DNA of 64,000 nucleotides from Brachynemurus nebulosus (GCA_035578155.1 JAPWDM010000003.1:24020916-24084915); one strand, 5' to 3'; counted from the first letter of the stretch, positions 11,490-23,876 are shown. Numbers and translations are program-made. The notes: a model not told the origin generated them from the letters alone.

Positions 11490-11600
11490 TACACATCGGT
11501 GTGGTAACATCGCACACATACATAATGCGTAATCAATCAATCATTGATCGCGATCGGTCTCTGCGGTTATTTTGATTATTTTCGAATGCCGGAAAGCCGT
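11490..11600 (+). repeat. Dispersed repeat family Y, copy 1
   Basis: It contains GTGGTAACATCGCACACATA, CATTGATCGCGATCGGTCTC and GATTATTTTCGAATGCCG. The same blocks appear inverted at 45170-45265. The short ORFs crossing it (11544-11798, 11669-11908) show no recognisable domain. Confidence 0.6.
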
Positions 11601-12299
11601 GGGACTGAAAGTATTAATAACATTTCTATGTTTGAAAATCTATATGTTGTGGCATTATTCGGTTCTTTTCAACATTTGAATTGTTGCAAAATCTTTACAT
11701 GTATGCGTTGTTGTTGTATCGGTTTCTGTTGTTCACTGACTTTCGATCGTTTTCCTATCAGAGGTGGTATGGAAGGGAAAGAGCGGGCGATTGGATGACA
11801 CAGTGGTTGGTGTGGTCTTACATAGGTCGTAGATAAACCCCAATTTACAAAAAAATTTCTTCCAAAAATTGGAAAAATAATTATCTGCTTCCAAATATCC
11901 ATTTGCAACCTGATTTTTTTTTCTTCATATTTGCATTCAATTTTACAACTTTATTCCGTTTCAAAGAATCGTTTATTACTCTATTGTATTATTGAAATTC
12001 TTTTGTTTATAATGTAGGTTTATCGTTATTATTTGATTAAATAAACGTGATCTATCAAAAAAAAATTAAAAAATGAAAGTATTTTTGAAATGAAAAAAAT
12101 CAGTTAAACGTGAGCTAAACTCATGATTAAGTTCCTTCATTTTTTTTTTTTTCTAAAAATTCCAAGTACCTACATACATTTCTTACGCAAAAATGAAGGT
12201 TGTTGACAATAAGAAACCTTTATAATTTTCTTAAATTCTGCAATTTTTATCAATGTTAATTTATGGACAAAATATAAAGCATACGTCATATAATATAGA

Positions 12300-12640
12300 T
12301 AATTTAACTCACGTGTATCAAGTCCCATAAAAAAATTGTAGTTTTTTCACTTTTACCATGGAAAAAAAGTTAGGACAAATTTTTACAGCGAAAAAAATGG
12401 TACAAGACATTTCATTGGTCATATCACTGGAGGTAAGCACGATAAAAACGAAACAAAAATTCCTACTGGTAAATTTAAATGATTTCCGAACCATGGTAAC
12501 AATGTATTAAATAATAATATGAATTATATACTAATTTATTTTATTCGTTAAATTATCTTACCGTATTACACTTGAGTTTTATATTTTTTCTCAAATTTCT
12601 TGCCTAAAAGTAATTTAAAGTAATTTAAACTGTTACTAAA
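12300..12640 (+). repeat. Dispersed repeat family X, copy B (uninterrupted)
   Basis: This copy gives the uninterrupted order of family X. In particular it reads ATGTATTAAATAATAATATG and CTAATTTATTTTATTCGTTA, where the 47 kb copy carries two separate insertions. It therefore acts as the empty-site reference for the nested elements at 47-50 kb. Confidence 0.7.
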
Positions 12641-13453
12641 AGTTTTTAGTTAATTTGAAATAGTTGCTGTCACAACTTTTCATAATTCACAGTACTATAA
12701 ATAAAGTCATCCAAACAAAAGAAAATTAGTTGTGATAACTAAAAAGGTTCGAATAAAAAATTTATTAACTGATACTATATGTTTACAACAAAAGATTGAT
12801 AGTTTCTCTAACTAGTACACTATTGTTAATGCTACAAAAAATATTTGATAATGCAATAAAATATTTTGAAAAAAAAATTAAACTTTAAAATCAGTTACGG
12901 TAATCATATTGTTCAATCAATCATTTTCTTCTCGAAACATTTAATTTTTATTTAGCCATCAAATTGATGATTTTAGCAATCTATCTGATTTACCTATTTT
13001 AATTTCTATATAACAAAACTTATAAAAAATTATTTTGTCAGTTTTTGAAGGAAACGAAACATAAAAAATTTGTTTTTCATAATACGAGTAATTATAGTAT
13101 GGTATACCATCAAGACTAGACACTATTGATGGTCCTATGGCACAACCGATGAAAACGATAAATATTTAATGAAACCACAGATGTTGCTAAGGTTCGAATC
13201 GTAGATGTTCCAATTGCAGTCTAATTTTAAATACTTAAAAGAGATAAAAAAATTAAATAAATACGTTAAAAAAAGAAGAAAGGAAACCAAAACCAAAGAC
13301 TGTCTGTCAAGCTGGCTGGCTGTCTGGTACGAATTTTTATTTTAGTAATTGCAACAAAATCATTTGGTAGTTGCTTGCCTAATGTTTCAATTACATTTCC
13401 AATAAAATATTAGTACATTGTCATTTCGTGTCTGTAACAATAATATAGGTATA

Positions 13454-13958
13454 GGGGGGGGGGGGGGCAAAACGGGGTAGGGGGCAAAAATTTGGTAAAA
13501 ATTTTTATATTTTCAAATTTGATAATATTGAAAACCAAATGGTTTTTCATTTGATAATTATTTGGTTATCTTTTGATTATCATTTGATAATAATTATTTT
13601 GAATGTTTAAATAGAAAAATATTGATAATATAACTTTATGTAGTAAGAATTATTAAAAAAATAATTATTTTTCGCCTCTTCATCCACTATTAATATAAAT
13701 GGTGATTCGTTTGATGTAAATTACTCCTAAAAAAATATTATTATTTAGTAGCTTCGTTTTCTTCTGAATATATTTGTAATCTTACATTATTAAGGGGTAC
13801 CCCATCTTGCCCCCAAAAAATTTTCTTTTTCTTACGACAGCTCGAAATTTGATTATTTTGCTTTAATTACGACTGAAAATAATAAGATTCAGCATATTTC
13901 AGTCTTTAGAATCATAACGGTTTCTTAAGTACCCCATTTTGCCCCCCCCCCACTCCCC
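13454..13958. mobile_element. G/C-tailed MITE with TA ends
   Basis: The left end has a run of G then CAAAACGGGGTA; the right end is TACCCCATTTTGCCCC followed by C runs and CCCCT. TA lies on both sides. A second inner GGGGTACCCCATCTTGCCCC block occurs near 13796. It resembles TA-inserting mariner-like MITEs and has no transposase. Confidence 0.6.
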
Positions 13959-13965
13959 TATTCAA

Positions 13966-15120
13966 AAATTATTTTGTTTGTATATCCATACCTACGATTG
14001 TAGTTGAATTTTTTGTTGCTCTGACAATTTTTTAGTCACTAGAAGCTGTATTTTTTTTAATTACGGCAACTAAATACGATTTCCGTATTTCACTAGAAAA
14101 TTTAGTAGTTTTTCGATTGTGATAACTGATAACTAAAAATTATTTCATTGTAAAACTACGCATCTCTCATATTATCTGAAAAGGGAAGCGTCCCGCAGCG
14201 TCCGAAGGGATTTGAGTCAAACTTTGGTATATGAACTCTAAAACTTCCATAACTCGTGTTCAGTGGCTTTCGATTCGTAAATACACAGAACAAAAAATAA
14301 AGATTTTCAAAAATTATATGCAAAATTTCCGTGTTTTAAATTTCATTGCAAAAATTTACTAATTTAAAAGCTCTGCTAAGTTTAAAAACCTATCACGCAG
14401 AACTTTCACTAATTTTCGTCATAAGAAAAAACCAACGGCTAGGATATTTAACACATCTGAATAGAAGGAAAAACGTCTTAGAGGAAAGGAGTCAAACCTA
14501 ATATTTTCGACAAAGAAAATAAAAATTCAAATATTGCTCCTACTTTTATTACTTTTTGTAACACATATTCAATGAAAATAAAAATAAAATACTACTATTT
14601 ATTTGACATTCAATTTTCATACCAGAGTAAACATTTTCAGTTGAAAACATAAAAAAATCTATATGTAACATTTTCACTTCATATAACTTAAAGCCAATAT
14701 TAAATATTAGCTTAATCAAGTGTAAAAACGAAATAATATATTTTACCTAACTTAAACACAGTTCATTATTCATTTTACTCTTACGTAGGCAGATAGGTAT
14801 GCAAAAACTTTTCGATAAAATTTGCTTTCTCATCCATTTCGACAGGGGCATTAATACAAAAACAAAACTGTTAGATTTATGGCATTCATGTTATCATAAT
14901 TAAATTCAAAACGAATATCTAACATTAAACTTAACGGTATTCGTACTAGAGTAATGTTACTGATGTACAAAACATACTGACAATTTGATAAATGAATCTA
15001 AAATAACTAGATTTTGTAGATAAAAAAATAAAAGTATATGTACATATCTCGCATAGTGTACGTTCAATTGATTGGTGATTGTAAATAAAAAAAAAAATAA
15101 ATAAATAAATGAAAAAGTCA
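13966..15120. other. AT-rich stretch, no gene recognised
   Basis: No domain-bearing frame, TIR pair or tandem array was recognised here. Confidence 0.35.
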
Positions 15121-15129
15121 GTGTCTAAA

Positions 15130-15460
15130 TATTTTGCTTCCAAGACTACTAAAGTAGCGGAAACCTTATGATCACTTTTAAAATATAAAAATTTTTCCCC
15201 CCAAAATAATTTTCCTGAGCAATTTTGGGTTCGTATCTGTCTGTCGGTCCGTCTGTGTACAGATCGCACCAAGTGCCATAATTCCGAAACTACTCGATTT
15301 GTTTGAATAGATTTTTTTAAATTATGCAATTTGGTGCCTAGATTCCCCTACGGATTTCATCGAAATCGGAGTAACGGTAGCTACGGCGCTACCATGTAAT
15401 TCTGTTAAATGTCGACATCTTACTTGTTAGTAGTCTTACTTCGCTCAAATTTTAAGAGTA
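15130..15460 (-). repeat. Probable dispersed repeat with GTCTGT-rich core
   Basis: The GTCTGTCGGTCCGTCTGTG run followed by a TCATCGAAATCGGAGTAACG phrase looks like decayed arthropod retroelement tails. No second copy was found in this window, so the call rests on style only. The 127-aa minus-strand frame over it has no recognised domain. Confidence 0.3.
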
Positions 15461-16240
15461 TTTGAAATTTTTCACCGACTTGTTTAGTGGGAGAAAACGC
15501 TTTTATACACTATAGAAAATCAAAAGTTAAACATCAATAAGCCAGTGTTTTTTTGTTTACTTACATAAAATCATCGATGCAAGCTCCATAAAGTAAAGAG
15601 CTTTCAGGCAAATAGTGGCAGCTGCCAGATACTCCCGCTGCGTATGTGTCGGACAGCTGTTTGCTGCAGCTCTATATTGGGTCAGAGAGACGTAGACAAA
15701 CTCCATAATATGTAGTTTTGCTCCAATCGACTTCAAAACTTCAAATTTTAACACAAGAATGTTGTTTTCTTGTACATTCATATGACAAATTTTGAAAGAA
15801 CCGTCAAAAAAAAAAAAAAAAGAAAAAATAACCCCCCTACGAAGAAATATTTCTACAAAAATATTTAATTATTTATAAAATATGAAAAATATTCATCAAA
15901 AGTACGTGAGTTATTTTGGTTTCCCTGACAGTGAAATTATAAATTGACGCTAATTTGTAAGATAATTTACATACAAACAAACAAAATTCTCTCATTATAA
16001 CATTTTATCATTTGTTCGTAACATTACGCATTCGTAAACTTCACTTTAAAATTTTAATTAAAATTTTAAAGTGTGTGAGATTACATTGTACTGTTGTTTG
16101 TACTGTTAAAATGTTTGCTGCTGGTTAGGTATCAACACTGAGTACATTGGTATACCTCCACCATACAAACCATTAGTGGAACTCTTTAAAACACTTGTTT
16201 TTATAACACATTCACTGATTGGTTGAAAATATACCCTTAT

Positions 16241-16687
16241 CTAGAATAATAACAAATAGAAACTCTTTTTGATGACATTTAATAATATGAGGGTTTGAAT
16301 GTTTGAATTTACTCGTTGGGATATATTATTACAACCACAATCAGGTATACCGGTTGTTTTGGGAAAATGAAATTCAAAAGGTTTAAAATATTTAGAGGTC
16401 AAAATCGGAATGGTACCGTGCAAAGGTATACACAGTGAATTGATACTGAAATCGAGTTTATAGGCAACTTCATTGAAGCACGTAGTAGGGTGTGATATGA
16501 CGAACATAATGTGTTGTCTACTATTCAGTAAATAGGACAATGAGGCATAATTTGTATACATACGTATTTGAAAATAAAACCAATAGCATTTATTTTTCAA
16601 AATTTTGCACTTTTTTCGGGAAAAAAATTGAGTTTTATTATGAATATTATTGCGTATAATAATATTAATTAGTACTGATGACGTCAT
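16241..16687 (-). CDS. Unrecognised 148-aa open frame
   Basis: This is one of the longest frames here that does not come from simple repeats. The second half (from about residue 60) is less AT-biased than its surroundings and contains HPTTCFNEV, LHGTIPILTS and GIPDCGCN. I recognise no family. The N-terminal third is lysine- and asparagine-rich and could be read-through of noncoding DNA. A single TTGAAAATATACCC motif, as in the arrays at 4-5 kb, lies just downstream (16223-16236), and GACGTCAT lies at its start, so it may belong to an element. It may equally be chance. Confidence 0.15.
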   Translation of the reverse strand: MTSSVLINIIIRNNIHNKTQFFSRKKCKILKNKCYWFYFQIRMYTNYASLSYLLNSRQHIMFVISHPTTCFNEVAYKLDFSINSLCIPLHGTIPILTSKYFKPFEFHFPKTTGIPDCGCNNISQRVNSNIQTLILLNVIKKSFYLLLF

Positions 16688-17020
16688 AATTGTTTATTAT
16701 GGTGATTGTCAATGTCTAACTACACTGGCTTGTCAATAGAATATAATATGCATGCAGTATCTGCAATACACAGTGAAATACAGTGTAAATTAAGAAAAAA
16801 CAACTGTAGAAGATAAAGGTAGATTTGAATAATCTAATTGCATGTATTGTTATTGAATGATATTTGTACGGATGTTCTTTTTGAATGTTGATGGAGGAAT
16901 ATATTTTTTGGATATTTAGTTTATATTTGCGCAACAATATTATTAGGTTCTAGAAAATAATTCGAATTATATACCATTCATTTTTTCAAATCACTCATAA
17001 TTCACACTCATAACTGTTAA

Positions 17021-18047
17021 GGGCCTTTTAGACGGTCATATCAGTTCTCAGTTCAGTTTCAGTTTCAGTCAAACTGTCAGTTTTTCCTACGTATAAAAAC
17101 TAAAATTTGAAAAGAAAACTGAAACGGAGAGAGAGACGGAGAAAGAGACTGAAAACTAACAGGATGGATAGACCTATTTGTTCGATTTCAGTTCTTAAAA
17201 TTCCTATGTGTAAACAAGCACGTCATACGTCAATCCGTTCGCTCACGTCAGTTTTCTTGAAAATCTGACAAAGTACACATTTTATATAGGCAACTGTCTC
17301 TATGTCCAACAAGGATCACGATCTTCTTGTCGAATTTATTAAAAGTTATAAAACCTTACCGTGTTGATGGAATAAGACAGCTGTACGTTACCACAATGTA
17401 AATATTAGGGAAGCTGCCTACACTCTTCCATTAAAGAAATATAAAGAATACAATTGTAAATCGCTGTGGTAAAATCTAAAATAAATAGCCTACGCTCAAC
17501 TTACAACAATTAAAGAACTTAAGAAAGTTAAGGACAGTGAAAGAAGTGGAGCAGGAACAAGGGAAAGTATACAAACCATCACTATGGTATTATGATCTCC
17601 TTTCGTTCGTCAGCGACCAACAGCCGACTGTAACAAGTGTTAATACCATGGACGGCGAGAATGAAAATCAGGAAGGAATAGGAGATATGTATCCGCGAAG
17701 TTCCTTCATTAAATTTATATACGACAATGAATTTCTTTTAAGAAGTCAAGCTTTACTCCACTGGCTTCTTTTCTTCCGCTCTTTCTTCAGCACCAAAGCT
17801 AACGCTATTGCAATGAAACAGTCTTCATCCATGAATTATTATATTGCCACTTTTAAACTAGTATAAGAATATAAGTTGAAGACTTTTAAAGCGAAGCACT
17901 TTGTGTAGGGCAACTCAAATTATACAAAGAACTGAAACGACTGAGAACCGTGAGAACTGAACCGTGTAAAAACAAACCTTCTTCCGAACTGAAATGACAC
18001 GAGAACGGAAACTGAAACTGAACTGAGAACTGATATGACCGTCTAAT
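17021..18047. mobile_element. TIR element carrying a broken MADF gene (Harbinger-like?)
   Basis: The left end (from GGGCCTTTTAGACGGTCATA) and right end (TGATATGACCGTCTAA) form inverted repeats of about 40 bases rich in TCAGTTTCAGTTTC. TTAA precedes the left end. PIF/Harbinger elements carry a second gene for a Myb/MADF-like DNA-binding protein, which fits the cargo here. No DDE transposase is visible, so the element is non-autonomous or deleted. Confidence 0.6.
17302..17866 (+). pseudogene. MADF-type DNA-binding protein remnant
   Basis: From ATG at 17302 the frame reads DLLVEFIKSYKTLPC, then a stop where the family has a residue before WNK. It continues with YHNVNIREAAYTLPLKKYK and an LW motif, with two more stops, then KELKKVKDSERSGAG. 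A shift moves the signal to the frame of 17537-17866, which contains YKPSLWYYDLLSFVSDQ, the conserved end of the MADF module. After that it is low-complexity. Three stops and one frameshift make it a pseudogene. It lies inside the TIR element 17021-18047, so it was probably the element's DNA-binding protein. Confidence 0.65.
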
Positions 18048-18779
18048 ACGAACTGATACATCAAAAAGAATAAAATTTTCATTACGTAATTTTATACTAT
18101 GGTAATGTACTTTCTGACATACATTTCTCAAAATATTTTGGATGGAAAAACTCATTCGAATACCTTGAAACACCAAGATGTAATTTGATCCTATTTTTTA
18201 TAAACACTCCATATACACAGATTGTATAGATAACACATAAGGGTTGGTCGTCTATATTACTATATATATATATGTGATAAAATGTTTCAATGTTCGACTT
18301 CCTTCTGTCGGGGGAAGGAAGCCAGTTTTCATTCCCGGTTATACGCATGATGATGATGATATTACGGGAAGGTTATTGAATCTTTATACAATGTCGAAGT
18401 CAGTCAGTAAGTTCGTTCGATGTTTCATGAGTACATTACATATATGTAGCAATGGAAAATGATATCGATAGAAACGCGTATTGGAAGTAATAAAAATGTA
18501 AAGGTAATATTAAAAATAATATCGATAACGGTACTTATCGACACTGTTACATCGTCTCAGCCATTATATACGTTTTCGAATTGAAATTATGTGAGTACAT
18601 GTTTTCAGAAAGCAATTTCAGTCAGTTTATTGAATTTATTTTGTCGAAAATATTCAGAGACTAGCTTTATTTACTCGAAATTTTTAGAGAACCGTATCTA
18701 AATGTAATAATAATAATGAAATAATTCAAGAATTAAAAAAAAAACGACTGCTGTGATAAAAAGTGATCTGAAAAGGCAA

Positions 18780-19130
18780 CTTTAGAGGAGCATGTCTTTG
18801 TAGGCCCCCGATTGCGATAAAAATTCACTGATATTTAATGGTAACGCCTCTCTGCCCACTCTAATGTTTTTTTAAGATATCATCTACCCTCTTTTACCCA
18901 GGGTTACGTAAGAATTCTAACAATACTATACACATCTAAATCGGTTCAGGCGTTTATTCATATATTTTAGTGGCAATGCTTGTCTGCCCACCCCGTTTAT
19001 TTTTTTACGACGTTATCTAGTCAGTATCACCCAAAATAACGTAAAGAATTGAACGAAATCCTAAATATCTAAATCAGGTCAGGCATTTAGAAGTATAGGG
19101 GAATAAAAAAACTGACATACATACATATAT
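18780..19130 (+). repeat. Retroelement-tail-like repeat, two diverged tandem units
   Basis: Two units share AACGCCTCTCTGCCCACT (about 18843) and AATGCTTGTCTGCCCACC (about 18975), each followed by a TCTAAATC-GGTTCAGGC-like phrase (about 18938 and 19065). The block ends in ACTGACATACATACATATA. This is the style of arthropod non-LTR element 3' tails. Confidence 0.5.
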
Positions 19131-19183
19131 GAACTCTTAAAATATTATACTCCTTTTTTGGACTGTCGTATAATTCCTTCTTC

Positions 19184-19275
19184 ATAACGTGTTTGAGAAT
19201 GGTCATATTGACCGAAATATGTCATAAGAGTTTTTATATTCAATAAAAGTGGTATTTTTGCAAAGTGTTTTTATT
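19184..19275 (+). other. Penelope-like tail with hammerhead-like relic
   Basis: TTGAGAA (19193-19199) stands where a hammerhead ribozyme has CUGAUGA. It is followed by TGGTCATATTGACC, which forms a 4-bp stem II, then GAAA (19214-19217) and ATATGTC. Downstream AATAAAAG and TTTTTGCAAAGTG resemble Penelope-like element ends. Hammerheads are known in Penelope-like elements; here the first core segment is degenerate, so cleavage is unlikely. Confidence 0.35.
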
Positions 19276-19329
19276 TTTTATTTACTAATATCAAATGTGG
19301 AATACCATAAAATAACGCTCAAATCTATT

Positions 19330-19622
19330 AAAAATATTGAATGAGTTCCTCGGCTAGACACGTCTGATGCCTAAAACATGGTTTTTGGGAATTTTTCGTG
19401 AAAAAAATTAGTTTTTGCCACGGTTTTCCCAAATTCTCAAGTCTTTGCGACGTTTTTTTACACCATTGGAAAGAGGAGAAAAATTACATAAAAATGGTTT
19501 TTAAACCATTATTCTATGACATAGAATAATAACATGCTTATGACAACAATTCTATGAAAACTAATTTTTGTAAACGGAAATTCGCTATGTTATGCAGGAG
19601 GTTGCGACAGAGGTATTTTTAT
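19330..19622 (-). repeat. Family W, well preserved copy
   Basis: It shares, in order, GACACGTCTGATGCC, AAACATGGTTTTTGG, the TTTTTTACACCATTGG block, AACCATTATTC and GAAATTCGCTATGTTATGCAGG with the reverse complement of 54716-54975. Confidence 0.6.
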
Positions 19623-19674
19623 ATTAACAACTATGTAAACGTCCAGTTCTGTTAAATTTATAAACACAAATACC

Positions 19675-19964
19675 CAGGGCGGGATTTACCCTAAATGCCG
19701 CCCCGGGCACTGTGAAAAATTCCGGCCCTCTTTTTTCGTAAGATTTCTTAATATCTTTCCCCATTTTTTTTCCTTTTCCTATCAAAAAATAAGTGTTGAA
19801 CAAAAAAAAGAAAAAAAAAAAAACAAAGCCATTTTTTCCTAACAAAAAATAAAGTGATGACCAAAAGAAAACCAAATTGTCATGTGTGTTCCAAATTTTT
19901 CGCCCCTAGCAATCTGCCGCCAGGGGCCAGTGCCCCGCGTAGCCCTAGAGTAAATTCAGCACTG
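19675..19964. mobile_element. hAT-type MITE, perfect 8-bp duplication
   Basis: It starts CAGGGCGGGATTTACCCTAA and ends CTAGAGTAAATTCAGCACTG. The octamer CAAATACC is repeated exactly at 19667-19674 and 19965-19972. It contains GCCGCC and GGGGCC blocks near the ends and AT-rich sequence inside, with no transposase. Two frames crossing it (19624-19875 and 19880-20086) are artefacts. Confidence 0.9.
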
Positions 19965-19974
19965 CAAATACCTA

Positions 19975-21015
19975 ACATCTGAAGAGAATATAGTGTAACG
20001 TATTTATACACTGATGTACAAAATAAATGTTCGGCTAGTATGAATTGTCGATAGTAGATAATCATTCGATATTTCATTTGCAGCAACCCAATTATCTACA
20101 TATTTATAAATGAAATATAATATACAAAAATGAAATACCAACATTAATTTATTCATAATATAGTATGTATTGTATGTATTTACGTTGATTTATTTTAACA
20201 CCTTCTTGAATGATCAATCATTAAGTTACAATACAAAAAATTAAACAAAACAACAAATATAGAAATGATTCAATCAAAATCAATTTAACGCAAAACAATT
20301 CTGATTATTATTGATAAGTCTTATTCACAAAAAAGAAACAATTCTGTACGTCATACCAAATCAAAATACAATGAAAATGCGAAACACATTGTGTCTTAAA
20401 AATAGTCATTCTAGGCTTTTTCATCAGTTAATTTGTCATGCCAAAAGACCTCAAAAGAAACTGAGCCAAACTCAAACAAAAAGAGAAAATAACATCATAT
20501 CTAGAAGAAATAATCTAAACTGTAGTTAGCATTCAGATAGATATTAAAACAAAGAAATCTGCCGTGACTTGACAATCACTGGGAGAGTAATAATATAACA
20601 TAACGGATATAATAAACATTTAATATGAAATCTCATCACTACGTTTCAAGACATTGAATTAATTATTTTTGTGACACACCTCGTGGTGTATTTTAATTAA
20701 ATTTTGAATGAACTGAAAGTATATATCATTTTATTAAAAAATTGTATAAATTCTACTTTTTTTTAGTAAAAAAAGTCGATTATTGGTTAACAAAAGATAG
20801 TAGATATAATTTATAGACCAAGGGGCTAAAATATGACTTTTAATCCCTCATGTGAATTGTTGCCCTCGAGCCTTTACTTTCTGTACCGTATATATTATTT
20901 TTTGCAAAAAAAAAATTATTTAAACATTATTCAAATTATATGAAATAATATTACATCAGGTGTATTTGGATAAATCAATCAAATTCGACAATATCTAGGT
21001 ACTTAATAAATCTCT
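19975..21015. other. AT-rich stretch, no gene recognised
   Basis: The 72-aa frame at 20311-20529 is lysine/asparagine-rich without a known motif. No TIR or RNA gene was seen. Confidence 0.35.
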
Positions 21016-21019
21016 AACA

Positions 21020-21320
21020 CTGACTGACTGACTGGCAGACAACGTACAGCCTAAGCCGTTGGGTTTAGAAGAACGAAATTTTGCACAGGAGTTCCATATG
21101 TAACGTAGGTTAGCACTAAGAAAGGATTTTTGAAAATTCGATCTCTAAGTGGGTTAAATAAGGAGTGAAAATTTGTATGGAAATTCGTCATTTTTGAAGT
21201 TAGAGTTATATAAAAATATGTTACTATGGCTATGAAAATAAAAATAATTTTTATAATATCTTATTTAATAAATCTTTGACACTGACTGACATCCTGAGAT
21301 GTTTCCGGTGCTAAATCCAT
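21020..21320 (+). repeat. Dispersed repeat with ACTGACTGAC motif
   Basis: It opens CACTGACTGACTGACTGGCA and contains GCCGTTGGGTTTAGAAGAAC and AAATTTTGCACAGGAG, phrases typical of a common arthropod repeat class. A second CACTGACTGACATCC lies at about 21279, so the unit may be partly duplicated. Confidence 0.4.
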
Positions 21321-21324
21321 CGAG

Positions 21325-22885
21325 TGAGTATACGGCTAGTAATATAATAACTGTTTGTGTTTAAGTTTGAAATTGTTTATTGTTTTAAATTATCTAGCAA
21401 CACTATTTGATCGAAGTTAAATTTCGCTTGCTGATTGGTGATGCTCTGTAAATTCTGCTTGTAGGTTGTCCTAAAAGACGGAACAAAAGTATTTTTAGTC
21501 TTTTGGGACTAAAAGTGGCCCTCAATTTTCTATTATGAAGAAATAAATCATATATTTTAGTACCGGAATTGCAAAGAAATATTTTTTGAAACTCTGAAGA
21601 AAAAATTTTGAAAGATCATGTCTATCTATCCGTTCGTTTATCACATCTTTGTAATTCAGCAAAGAAAAATTGTCTTAATTTCTTGAGATACTTTTCCGTA
21701 TTGGAAACTGAGAATAAATATTTTTCCTCTAGTGATACATCGTATAAGATTATCAGAAAGGCTCTTGAGTTAAAGTTACTCCATTTACGAAATACGAAGC
21801 CTCAAAGTGAGGTTACTTTGTCTTTCCGTATATCTTTCCAACCACAGTTCAAACAAATTTGAGACGATAATTTTTGGAAATACAGGCGACCAAATTTTTG
21901 CTAGTCAAGTAAAGCAAAACAACATGAGAAGGTGGACTCTAGTAGACTAAATTTTGCATGAAGGTATCTTTTAGGATTAGAAAAGTTGGATTATTAAGGC
22001 AAATGCTGGAAACTCAATAAAATTTTTGTCTCTAATTATTATATATTTTATTATATATTTTAACCACTAATATTGGTTTACTGACATATTTACCACTTTT
22101 ACAGAAAATGTCTTTCTTTAGAGCAACTATAGATAACCTGTAAAAAGGGGCAGAATTCCTCCTAAGCTACTGACTTAATGGGTATCGAACACACAATTAT
22201 CGAATTTTTAATGAAATGGATTGTACGAAGATAATCATTCTAAAGATTCTAATTCATTCATTTCACCATCACTTTTAAATAAAAATACATAAATAAAATA
22301 CGCATTTCAGTTCGCAGTAATAATGGCAATGTGTACTATTCAAAGTTGTAGGTCAAATCGTGTCAGTTTATTAAATTAATTCAAGATTATATTACGTTTT
22401 ATATACTATTGTACATACATATACAAACTCATGTAATACATACAATTTTATATTGTAGCTGTAGTATACAATTGGCTGTAAAGTCTAGAGCAAATAATAA
22501 AAACGATATCACGAATGAAATCTCATAATTTTTGATATTTATCTCAGTGTACAAAAAATGAAATATATAGGATGTTAAAAAATGTAGGTATGGTTCTCTT
22601 TTGTTACCTACTTTTTAGTAAAATTTGTTTAAGTTTGTATTATGTTCGAAAGGTCTGTGTTATTTTTTAATTTCAATCGAGAAATTCTCAATAGTCGGAG
22701 GGAAGACTTTGAGATGTTATTTTAATATTTTGTTACGAATATGCACACTTGTATGGATATTGTTTTATCAAAAAAGTAAAAATAAAGAAAATCAAAAAGA
22801 GCAGCACTTTGAACACTTTATAACATAACAGTTAAAATTTCAACTTAATAAAAGTTAATAGGAAGTAAGTAGAGGAACTTTTGTT
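21325..22885. other. AT-rich stretch, no gene recognised
   Basis: Frames here (21608-21862, 22625-22828) have no recognised domain and the base composition of noncoding neighbours. Confidence 0.35.
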
Positions 22886-22889
22886 TATT

Positions 22890-23500
22890 TAGTCGATAAC
22901 TTAGCTTTTCATTTTTGCCATAAAAATGAGGAAATTCCTTTTAGAAGTATGACTAATTGGATAGAAGTCACTTTTCTAGTGATTCTACATACTTAATTTT
23001 AGTAAAAATGTACAGAACGATTTTGAAAACCTATAATTCGCTTACAGTTTCATTATTTTATCATTTTATTTATGTTTTTAAGGTACTGAAAAATTTAATG
23101 ACGTCATCAATTTATTCTTCTTTGTCAAATCAGGCTTTGAGTCAGGATAATTGGTTGAATTAGAGTAATTTAGATGTGAACCCTCCATTCTTGCTATCAA
23201 AATAACGAAATTCCTATTATAAATACGACTGCTTTAACAGAAGTCTTTTCCCTTGCCGTTCTGCATCCTTAGTTTTTGGTAAAAATAAAACGAACTAATT
23301 CGAAAATCCACAGTTCGCTTCGAGTTTCATCATTCTATCATTTTATTATGAATTGCATGGTATTTATTATAACAATGGAAATTTTTTTTAAACTTGATGA
23401 CGTAATCAATTTTTTTTCAAATAATCACTTTTTTTCCTTAAATCAGGCTTTAAGGAAATAATTTAAATTAACCTTATTGATTAAATTAGGGGAATTTGGA
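22890..23500 (+). repeat. Old tandem duplication, ~300-bp period, two copies
   Basis: The blocks GAAATTCCTTTTAGAAGTATGA, TTAGTAAAAATGTACAGAACG, TCGCTTACAGTTTCATTATT, AATGACGTCATCAATTT and AAATCAGGCTTT recur in the same order about 300 bases later with changes (for example GAAATTCCTATTATAAATACG and GATGACGTAATCAATTT). The short ORFs over it reflect the duplication. Confidence 0.65.
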
Positions 23501-23876
23501 TCTAACTTTTGCTACCAAACTTGCCGCCTTTAATATATCCCACCTCAGGCTATAGTCCATTTAACATAAGTTAAGCTAGTACTCATTAGACTTCAGGTTT
23601 TCCTACGAATGGGCACTTATACTTTTTATTTTTATAAAATCAAATGAACCTTAAATTTGATGATCTAAGGTAGAGGAACCTTAAGAATGAATTAATTTAA
23701 CCATAAATTTACTTTTTTTTAATATAAATGCCCCATTTAATTTCTTTTTACGTATTATTTATACCTACATTCTTTAATTACCATAAAAAATTCATTAAAT
23801 TCATAATACCTAATTATTAGTAACATCCTTTATAAACAAAAAAAAAAAAATTAAATACTTTCACAGATTCAATTAA

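Noticed and set aside
11544..11908. Overlapping ORFs of 84 and 79 aa on opposite strands
   Set aside because: They cross the dispersed repeat family Y and show no known motif.
13187..13200. GGTTCGAATCG, similar to a tRNA B box
   Set aside because: No acceptor, D or anticodon stems can be formed around it.
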